Below are positions 1 to 4,423 of a stretch of 5,032 nucleotides of DNA, piece by piece. Position 1 is the first letter of the stretch, and each line of letters starts with the position of its first letter. The position numbers and the translations under genes were made by a program. The notes beneath the pieces were generated by a model, which was not told where the DNA came from, did no database searches, and saw only the letters and a list, made by a program, of their open reading frames with translations. The stretch covers positions 1 through 5,032 of the forward strand of contig JBBSBE010000202.1 in the NCBI GenBank assembly GCA_038251625.1, read 5' to 3'. The stretch is from JBBQXK01 sp038251625. Its GTDB lineage: Bacteria > Pseudomonadota > Alphaproteobacteria > Rhodobacterales > Rhodobacteraceae.

Positions 1-11
1 AGGTTTGGGCA

Positions 12-701
12 TTAAACGTCAATGCTGATGATTCGTTTGGCAACAGCCAGCAAGTCTTTCTCGATGATGTCAGGTTGGTCGCCCACCGGCAAAGCCGCGT
101 TTCCCGGACGGCTCACAAGTGCCGCCTTCCAACCAGCTGCCGTCGCTCCCTGCGTGTCCCACGTATGAGCGGCAACCAATCGAAGCGAGTTTGCATCCGT
201 ATCCAGCGCAGAGACAACACTCTGGTAGGTCTCAGCGGCAGGTTTGAAACGCTGCACAGCATCCACCGAGAATTGCTGCTCAAAATAGCGAGCCAGACCT
301 GCCTTCTCAAGAACAGCGGTGCCGGCGTCCGGCGCTGAATTGGTCAATGTCATCATACGGAATCCTGCGTCTCTGAGCATTTCCAGCGCGGGTGCCGCGT
401 CATCGTGTGCGGGCAGACGGCCCATATGGCCCTTGAACGTATCGACGCTTGCGGCCTGAAGCGTCACGCCCCTGATCTGGGCGACCATCTTGAGTACGGC
501 CACGGCGAGCTGTCCAAACGGCGTGTAGCGACCGCTCAATGTCATTGCCTGTGAGTAAATAATCAATTCAGCAAACCACTGCCGCATCACACGCGCATCG
601 CCAAATGTGTGCTCGAAAAACGGATTCAGCGTTTCGATGTCGAGTAAGGTTTCATTCACATCAAAGACAATCACACGCTTGCGTTTGTTTATTTGATTCA
701 T
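12..701 (-). CDS. HAD-superfamily hydrolase, type II haloacid dehalogenase-like
   Basis: This 229-residue protein has all four HAD motifs: FDVNETLLD with nucleophile Asp14, LTNSA with Thr120, the Lys153 of RFKP, and an acidic motif around Asp182 (HTWDTQGA). A helical cap lies between about residues 22 and 100. Length and motif order fit the (S)-2-haloacid dehalogenase family, which hydrolyses 2-haloacids to 2-hydroxyacids through an aspartyl ester. However, aligning by eye to L-DEX YL, the halide-binding Arg41 falls on Phe43, Ser175 on Ala177 and Asn177 on His179, so true dehalogenase activity is doubtful and another small phosphate or acid substrate is possible. No signal peptide is seen; it should be cytoplasmic. 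The ATG at 701 is preceded by AGGAG (707-711) at 5 nt. It lies 103 nt downstream of the DsbA-like gene on the same strand and may be the last gene of that operon. Family assignment is firm; substrate is not known. Confidence 0.88.
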   Translation of the reverse strand: MNQINKRKRVIVFDVNETLLDIETLNPFFEHTFGDARVMRQWFAELIIYSQAMTLSGRYTPFGQLAVAVLKMVAQIRGVTLQAASVDTFKGHMGRLPAHDDAAPALEMLRDAGFRMMTLTNSAPDAGTAVLEKAGLARYFEQQFSVDAVQRFKPAAETYQSVVSALDTDANSLRLVAAHTWDTQGATAAGWKAALVSRPGNAALPVGDQPDIIEKDLLAVAKRIISIDV

Positions 702-732
702 CTTCGCTCCTATAAGCTTATGTAACGATGGC

Positions 733-793
733 CTTCACAGATGGTGTTCGTGAAGCTGTTCTGCAGGCCCGCCCCAGGTGTGCGGTTCACCTG
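733..793. repeat. Two short inverted repeats in the spacer before the HAD gene
   Basis: The 103-nt gap between the DsbA-like stop and the HAD start holds two small inverted repeats: CTTCAC (733-738) with GTGAAG (750-755), loop 11 nt, and CAGGTG (775-780) with CACCTG (788-793), loop 7 nt. Neither is followed by a T run in the direction of transcription, so neither looks like an intrinsic terminator, and read-through into the HAD gene is plausible. A 10-bp palindrome, ATAAGCTTAT, sits at 712-721 just before the ribosome binding site. No convincing promoter was found here. The biological meaning is uncertain. Confidence 0.3.
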
Positions 794-804
794 ATCTCTT
801 TCTT

Positions 805-1452
805 TCATGTTTGGGCCAACTGTTCCAGGATACGCGTGTAGTTCTCGACCCCTTGCGCACCGGTAACAAGGTCGCGCTGGTTGAAGATCATCGTCGGCAC
901 ACCGCGAATGCCCTGGTTTATCCAGGTTTTTTCTGCATCGCGCACTTCTCGGGCAAAGCGCTGATCTTCAAGAACAGCCAGGGCCTCGGTCCGTTGCAGT
1001 CCGATTTCGTCAGCCACATCCGCCAACACGGTGTTGTCGGACAGATTCCGGCGATGGGTGAAGTGCGCGGCAAAGAGTGCCTGTTCCAAGTCGTGCTGAC
1101 GCCCGTGCTGGTCGGCCCAATGCAGAAGCTGATGCACGTTGAAGGTGTTGTGCGTGCGCATGTCGTCGGCAAAGCGGAACTCGAACCCGAGGTCTGCGCC
1201 AATCCCGGTCATTCTGACCCGACTTTCCTCGGATTCCTCCTTGGTGCTGCCGTATTTCTCGACAATGTGTTCGCGCAGGTTCTGGCCCTCAGGGGGCATT
1301 GCGGGGTTCAGCTCGAACGGATGCCAGTGAATCTCATGTGCCATGCCGGTCGCTTCCAGTGCTTTTGCCAGCTGCCGGTAGCCGATGATGCACCAAGGGC
1401 AGACCACATCAGACACGATGTCGATCCGCAATTTTTTGGTTGGAGTGGTCAT
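805..1452 (-). CDS. DsbA-family thiol oxidoreductase, FrnE subfamily
   Basis: This 215-residue thioredoxin-fold protein has a CPWC active site at Cys18-Cys21 directly after the first beta strand (IDIVSDVVCPWC) and a conserved cis-proline segment GVPTMIF with Pro186. A helical insertion occupies the middle, as in the FrnE branch of the DsbA family. The two active-site cysteines are the only cysteines. There is no signal peptide, so unlike classical periplasmic DsbA it should act in the cytoplasm as a dithiol/disulfide oxidoreductase or isomerase. Some relatives are 2-hydroxychromene-2-carboxylate isomerases, but the intact CxxC here favours redox chemistry. The ATG at 1452 overlaps the stop of the upstream CxxC gene (TCAT on the plus strand at 1449-1452, ATGA in the mRNA) and has AGGAGG at 1457-1462 with a 4-nt gap, so it is translationally coupled. 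Partner and substrate cannot be read from the sequence. Confidence 0.92.
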   Translation of the reverse strand: MTTPTKKLRIDIVSDVVCPWCIIGYRQLAKALEATGMAHEIHWHPFELNPAMPPEGQNLREHIVEKYGSTKEESEESRVRMTGIGADLGFEFRFADDMRTHNTFNVHQLLHWADQHGRQHDLEQALFAAHFTHRRNLSDNTVLADVADEIGLQRTEALAVLEDQRFAREVRDAEKTWINQGIRGVPTMIFNQRDLVTGAQGVENYTRILEQLAQT

Positions 1453-2033
1453 GATGCCTCCTTAGGCAGGTGGACGAATGAAGCTGTCTTGTTCCACACA
1501 TATTCGCGGAACGGCGCATCCACCGGCGTTTGCGCCAGGTGATTGGTGTAGTTCGACATCACCTTCATTGATACGCCGAGCACAACTTCGAGAATCTGGC
1601 GGCGGGTAAAGCCAGCGTCCAAAAAGGCTTGGACAGCGCCTTCAGCCACGTTACCACGGTCACGTACCATGCTCAGCGTGAAAGTGCGCAGCGCTTCCAG
1701 GCGGGCATTGGGCAGCGCTGTTTCGTTGCGCAACGCTTCGGTGATGGCGTCGTCCACCTTCATCATCTTGGCGATACCGGTGTGGGCAGGTACGCAGTAG
1801 TGGCATGCATGTTCGACGTTGACTGTCTGCCAGATGACGGTCAGTTCATCGTTATCAAAACTGGAGTTCTGGAACAGTTCACCAATCTGCGTATAGCCTT
1901 CCAGCAGTCCGGGAGCTTCAGCCATGACCGCATGCAGGCCAGGGATCATTCCGAACGACTCTTGGGATTTGGCGAGTATCGCTTTGCTGCCTTCGGGTGC
2001 GGTGGTTTCGTTGTGCAGTTGAAATTCAATCAT
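1449..2033 (-). CDS. Carboxymuconolactone decarboxylase/AhpD-like protein with CxxC
   Basis: This 194-residue all-helical protein carries the AhpD-type signature EHACHYCVPAH: Glu74, Cys77, Cys80 and His84, spaced E-x2-C-x2-C-x3-H. In AhpD these residues form a proton relay and a redox-active cysteine pair that reduces organic peroxides or a peroxiredoxin partner. True muconolactone decarboxylases lack the cysteine pair, so a peroxidase or thiol-disulfide role is more likely than ring-cleavage metabolism. Cys77 and Cys80 are its only cysteines, and no signal or membrane segment is present. The ATG at 2033 is preceded by TGGAG (2040-2044) at 6 nt. It overlaps the next gene by 4 nt and lies 100 nt downstream of a broken SDR gene, making it the first intact gene of the operon. 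The family is clear; the physiological substrate is not. Confidence 0.9.
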   Translation of the reverse strand: MIEFQLHNETTAPEGSKAILAKSQESFGMIPGLHAVMAEAPGLLEGYTQIGELFQNSSFDNDELTVIWQTVNVEHACHYCVPAHTGIAKMMKVDDAITEALRNETALPNARLEALRTFTLSMVRDRGNVAEGAVQAFLDAGFTRRQILEVVLGVSMKVMSNYTNHLAQTPVDAPFREYVWNKTASFVHLPKEAS

Positions 2034-2047
2034 GGGTGACTCCAGTT

Positions 2048-2069
2048 AAAAAATGCGGGGCAGTTGCCC
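2048..2069 (-). terminator. Possible weak terminator or attenuator hairpin in the leader
   Basis: In the minus-strand transcript a GGGC/GCCC stem (2066-2069 with 2058-2061) and a 4-nt loop are followed after four bases by a run of six U (2048-2053). This lies directly before the ribosome binding site of the AhpD-like gene. The stem is only 4 bp, or 5 bp with a bulged C, so it would be a leaky terminator at best. A second, weaker hairpin with five U follows the SDR stop, with CCGA at 2085-2088 and TCGG at 2096-2099. These may once have set the ratio between the SDR and the downstream genes. Not demonstrated. Confidence 0.25.
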
Positions 2070-2133
2070 GTTTGGGTTGAAAAACCGATAGGTTGTCGGA
2101 CGGAGACCGCTTCCAGCTCCGCCCATTTCGGAG

Positions 2134-2332
2134 TCAGAGCTGCGTCGTTGCGCCGTCGACCACCCGTTCAGCGCCGACCATATGGGAGGTCGGTGGAGGC
2201 GAGAAAAACCACGGCATTGGCGATTTCGATGGGTTGAGCCATGGTCTTCAGAGGCGTCATGCTGTCAAACTGACCCGCCATGCCGCCAACGACTTCTGGC
2301 GGGAGACCCATACGTCCGAGATTGCCAGTTGT
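2134..2332 (-). pseudogene. Remnant of a short-chain dehydrogenase/reductase (C-terminal end, frameshifted)
   Basis: Translation of the minus strand from 2329 gives 47 residues typical of the C-terminal quarter of a classical SDR, including GLPPEVVGGM, FDSMTPLKTMAQP and IANAVVFLASTD. That frame then runs out of homology and stops soon after. Shifting frame by skipping one base (2188) after the Asp codon (2189-2191) continues with SHMVGAERVVDGATTQL and a TGA at 2134-2136, which matches the usual SDR ending (xxVGAExxVDGG). Upstream, an in-frame TAA at 2333-2335 lies inside the operator repeat, and no Rossmann glycine motif or YxxxK catalytic motif is present. About 64 of a usual 245-250 codons remain, so the 5' three quarters are gone and the rest is frameshifted. 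Such SDRs are NAD(P)H-dependent oxidoreductases; here the product cannot be made. It sits where the first gene of the operon should be. Confidence 0.82.
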
Positions 2333-2352
2333 TTAAATCGACTGGTTTAAAT
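2331..2352. promoter_or_regulatory. Predicted TetR-family operator, promoter-proximal copy (O1)
   Basis: This 22-bp element starts with GTTTAAATCGA and ends with TGGTTTAAAT, an imperfect inverted repeat. It nearly matches the element ahead of the tetR gene at 3044-3065. It overlaps the downstream edge of the -10 hexamer (2350-2355) and the start of transcription, so bound repressor would block initiation. Its left end touches the SDR remnant. Confidence 0.65.
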
Positions 2353-2378
2353 ATAGCTGGTTTAAATCGATCGGTCAA
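2350..2378 (-). promoter_or_regulatory. Predicted sigma70-type promoter of the CxxC operon
   Basis: Read on the minus strand: -35 TTGACC (2373-2378, 5 of 6 consensus bases), a 17-nt spacer (2356-2372) and -10 TATATT (2350-2355, 5 of 6). Start of transcription is expected near 2343. The promoter lies wholly within the repeat array, as expected for a repressed promoter that opens when the TetR-type regulator lets go. With the SDR gene mostly lost, the transcript now carries a leader of roughly 300 nt before the AhpD-like start. Confidence 0.65.
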
Positions 2379-2381
2379 AAT
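2360..2381. promoter_or_regulatory. Predicted TetR-family operator, -35 copy (O2)
   Basis: The second operator copy begins GTTTAAATCGA and ends CGGTCAAAAT. It contains the palindrome CGATCG at its centre and covers the -35 hexamer and part of the spacer. It shares 11 leading bases with both other copies, and its half sites are 14 bp apart as in those. Confidence 0.62.
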
Positions 2382-2418
2382 ATTTTTTTCGACCGCAAAC
2401 TGAGTGCCGGGATGTGGG

Positions 2419-3000
2419 TTAGTGCAGCAAGCGCTGGGCTTGAGTCGCGATCTCCTTGAGTGCCGCCTCGTCAAACACGCCGCGGCCCAGCACTCGGATG
2501 CCGACGATCATCGCCATCAGGTCTTTGGCGGTAGCCTCAGGGTCAAGGGAAACCGGGATTTGCTTGCGCACCTGTGCCACCTCGAGGCTACGCCGCAAGA
2601 AGGCTTCCAATTCGCGGAGTCCGTTACGAATGATGCGATTCACCTCCTCCCCATGTGTCGCGATCTCGGCGGCGGTGTTTACCAGGAAGCAACCCTTCTT
2701 CTCGGGGTCGGCGACGGTTTCGGCGACAATGCCGTCGAACAACGCCGCAATGGCCCGTATCGGATCGTCCATGGCTTCGAGTTCGGCCAGGAGCGCGCGG
2801 CGGTTGTCTTTGTCGTATTTCAGCAGCGCCTTGACGAACAACTGCTCCTTGCCGCCAAAGGCATTGTAGAGACTGCCACGGGTGATACCCGTGCCGGCGA
2901 TGAGATTTGCCATAGAAGCGGGCTCAAAGCCCTTCTCCCAGAATACCTTCATGGCTTTGCCGACTGCCTCGTCTTCGTCGAATGACTTTTCCCAAGGCAT
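2419..3000 (-). CDS. TetR/AcrR-family transcriptional repressor, NemR-like
   Basis: This 193-residue regulator starts at the ATG at 3000, where AGGGAGG (3006-3012) sits 5 nt upstream. An ATG at 3018 would add six residues but lacks a ribosome binding site, and its codons overlap the Shine-Dalgarno. The N-terminal TetR DNA-binding domain covers about residues 5-55, with the helix-turn-helix in MANLIAGTGITRGSLYNAFG followed by the typical GKEQLF. The rest is the helical ligand and dimer domain. The only cysteine, Cys104 in KKGCFLVNTAAEI, aligns by eye with the GCLTVK cysteine (Cys106) of E. coli NemR, which senses electrophiles and hypochlorite. Related operator-like elements lie ahead of this gene and ahead of the operon just downstream, so it probably represses both. 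Ligand is unknown; the oxidant-sensing idea is inferred from one aligned residue and the CxxC neighbours. Confidence 0.92.
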   Translation of the reverse strand: MPWEKSFDEDEAVGKAMKVFWEKGFEPASMANLIAGTGITRGSLYNAFGGKEQLFVKALLKYDKDNRRALLAELEAMDDPIRAIAALFDGIVAETVADPEKKGCFLVNTAAEIATHGEEVNRIIRNGLRELEAFLRRSLEVAQVRKQIPVSLDPEATAKDLMAMIVGIRVLGRGVFDEAALKEIATQAQRLLH

Positions 3001-3009
3001 GGTGTCCTC

Positions 3010-3044
3010 CCTTATCATTAAGAATAAGGCTTCATGCTAGCATG
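3010..3044. repeat. Inverted repeats in the tetR leader
   Basis: Between operator and start codon lie a perfect 12-bp palindrome CATGCTAGCATG (3033-3044), which touches the operator, and an inverted repeat CCTTAT (3010-3015) with ATAAGG (3024-3029), loop 8 nt. In the mRNA the second one could fold as a weak hairpin that covers the edge of the ribosome binding site (3006-3012). Both may be chance; I report them because they lie in a short regulatory leader. Confidence 0.3.
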
Positions 3045-3113
3045 TTTAAATCGAATGGTTTTAACTATTGGAAAGTGTTTGAAGTTGTATGAGGCATCCG
3101 GATTTTCTGTCAA
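3034..3113 (-). promoter_or_regulatory. Candidate promoters of the tetR gene
   Basis: Two candidates are visible on the minus strand. The first has a perfect -35 TTGACA (3108-3113), an 18-nt spacer and -10 TACAAC (3084-3089, 4 of 6); the operator would then lie about 12-33 nt downstream of the start of transcription. The second has -10 TAGCAT (3034-3039), in exactly the position relative to the operator that TATATT holds in the operon promoter, but its -35 (AAAACC) is poor. The first has the better hexamers, the second the better analogy; either gives negative autoregulation. Confidence 0.45.
3044..3065. promoter_or_regulatory. Predicted TetR-family operator ahead of tetR (O3)
   Basis: This 22-bp element begins GTTTAAATCGA and ends TGGTTTTAAC. 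Its half sites are 14 bp apart and it shares the same leading 11 bases with the two operators at 2331 and 2360. It is placed 44 bp upstream of the tetR start codon, which points to autoregulation. The three copies in two promoters are the best internal evidence for the binding site of this regulator. Confidence 0.65.
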
Positions 3114-3142
3114 TCGTTTGACGGAATTGTGTCTGAAGGATG

Positions 3143-3181
3143 CGGCACCGTAATGCCGGCACCTGGGCGACTCCAGGCACC
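3143..3181 (-). other. GC-rich hairpin region downstream of purU
   Basis: On the minus strand, GGTGCCTGG (3173-3181) can pair with CCAGGTGCC (3158-3166) over 9 bp with two G-U pairs and a 6-nt loop. On the plus strand the same two positions are mismatches, so the structure is stronger in minus-strand RNA. A second 5-bp stem (3143-3147 with 3154-3158, loop 6 nt) shares one base with it. It lies 118 nt past the purU stop with no U run after it, so it could be a 3' UTR structure, a factor-dependent 3' end or chance. No known RNA family is recognised. The rest of the 3066-3298 spacer shows no supportable gene. Confidence 0.3.
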
Positions 3182-3250
3182 ACCGGGAGGATCAGCGCCA
3201 CCATGCGCAATATCGGTCTGCTCTAACTCAAAAAATGCGCAGCACGGTGA

Positions 3251-3277
3251 TTTCGAACCCTGTTCAATACTTCGAAA
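3251..3277. repeat. Short inverted repeat after the purU stop
   Basis: TTTCGAA (3251-3257) and TTCGAAA (3271-3277) form a perfect 7-bp inverted repeat with a 13-nt loop, 22 nt past the purU stop codon. A run of six T on the minus strand follows 14 nt later (3231-3236). The hairpin is AT-rich and the spacing too wide for a standard intrinsic terminator, so this is at best a weak 3' end signal for purU. Confidence 0.3.
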
Positions 3278-3298
3278 GCCACTATTCCTCACCCGATA

Positions 3299-4159
<861 letters not shown>

Positions 4160-4177
4160 GATGAGCCCCTTTTATGC

Positions 4178-4207
4178 ATCATAGCCAGACTCGACGGTCC
4201 TCGCCAA
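4178..4207 (-). promoter_or_regulatory. Candidate purU promoter
   Basis: On the minus strand -35 TTGGCG (4202-4207, 4 of 6) and -10 TATGAT (4178-4183, 5 of 6) are separated by 18 nt. Transcription would begin only about 12 nt before the start codon, leaving a very short leader that just includes the AAGGGG ribosome binding site. Promoters farther upstream are possible but have poorer hexamers. Confidence 0.4.
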
Positions 4208-4313
4208 TCGGATAGAAAAATTAGTGATGCGCAAGTGGCTTGATTCCAAAGCAATTCCCCTGAAAGCGACAAAATAAGTGCAAATTTGTCCTTGCGATAT
4301 GCCTTCAGGATTA

Positions 4314-4329
4314 CTACAATTTGTTGCGG
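4314..4329. promoter_or_regulatory. Possible second, degenerate NrdR box
   Basis: CTACAATTTGTTGCGG resembles the NrdR box in its core (CAATTTGTTG against CWATATWTTG, 8 of 10) but its flanks are poor. Its centre lies 29 bp from that of the strong box, slightly less than the usual spacing of about 31 bp for tandem NrdR boxes. NrdR-controlled genes usually have two boxes, which is why I list it. Confidence 0.4.
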
Positions 4330-4342
4330 TGATGCCTGCGAC

Positions 4343-4358
4343 CCACTATATGTTGTGG
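4343..4358. promoter_or_regulatory. NrdR box upstream of nrdA
   Basis: CCACTATATGTTGTGG closely matches the NrdR consensus ACACWATATWTTGTGT and extends to a 20-bp near-palindrome with ACCCAC and GTGGGT ends (4341-4360). NrdR is the ATP-cone repressor that shuts off ribonucleotide reductase genes when dATP is plentiful. The site is 66 bp upstream of the nrdA start, a normal place for this regulator. Confidence 0.85.
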
Positions 4359-4385
4359 GTAACTCTCTGTAGAAGCTGTGTATAA
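4354..4385. promoter_or_regulatory. DnaA box(es) and -10 element of nrdA
   Basis: TGTGTATAA at 4377-4385 is the exact complement of the strong DnaA box TTATACACA. A one-mismatch copy, TGTGGGTAA (complement TTACCCACA), lies at 4354-4362 inside the edge of the NrdR box, 23 bp away. E. coli nrdAB is known to be controlled by DnaA boxes at its promoter, so a similar link between replication initiation and dNTP supply is likely. The perfect box overlaps TATAAC (4381-4386), a good -10 candidate; no convincing -35 is found at 16-18 bp, which suggests an activator-dependent or otherwise weak promoter. Confidence 0.6.
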
Positions 4386-4423
4386 CCTGTTCGTAACTAA
4401 AACTAATTCCAAGGAGACGCCCC

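Larger units (their letters stand above)
2331..2381. repeat. Four direct repeats of GTTTAAAT-like units, 14-15 bp apart
   Basis: Units start at 2331 (GTTTAAAT), 2345 (GTTTAAAT), 2360 (GTTTAAAT) and 2374 (GTCAAAAT), giving steps of 14, 15 and 14 bp. Neighbouring units read together form imperfect inverted repeats with arms of type TTTAAAYCRA, as expected for a dimeric TetR-family repressor. The array covers the whole predicted operon promoter. Confidence 0.75.

Noticed and set aside
778..1542. Plus-strand open frame of 254 codons across the DsbA-like gene
   Set aside because: It is the antisense of a clear FrnE/DsbA gene with CPWC motif and good start signals, has no recognisable domain, and runs into the neighbouring gene.
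2093..2474. Several open frames on both strands across the operator and SDR remnant
   Set aside because: None resembles a known protein or has start signals; the real signal is the frameshifted minus-strand SDR remnant plus the operator repeats.
3001..3018. Alternative tetR start at the ATG at 3018
   Set aside because: It lacks an upstream Shine-Dalgarno, and the strong AGGGAGG lies between it and the ATG at 3000, which fits the family N-terminus better.
3245..3265. GGTTCGAAATC on the minus strand, resembling a tRNA T-arm
   Set aside because: The flanking bases do not form a T stem or an acceptor stem, and no anticodon or D arm is found upstream.
3110..3292. Minus-strand 60-codon open frame with GTG start after purU
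   Set aside because: No ribosome binding site, no recognisable motif, and it covers the hairpin region; the open frame is likely chance.
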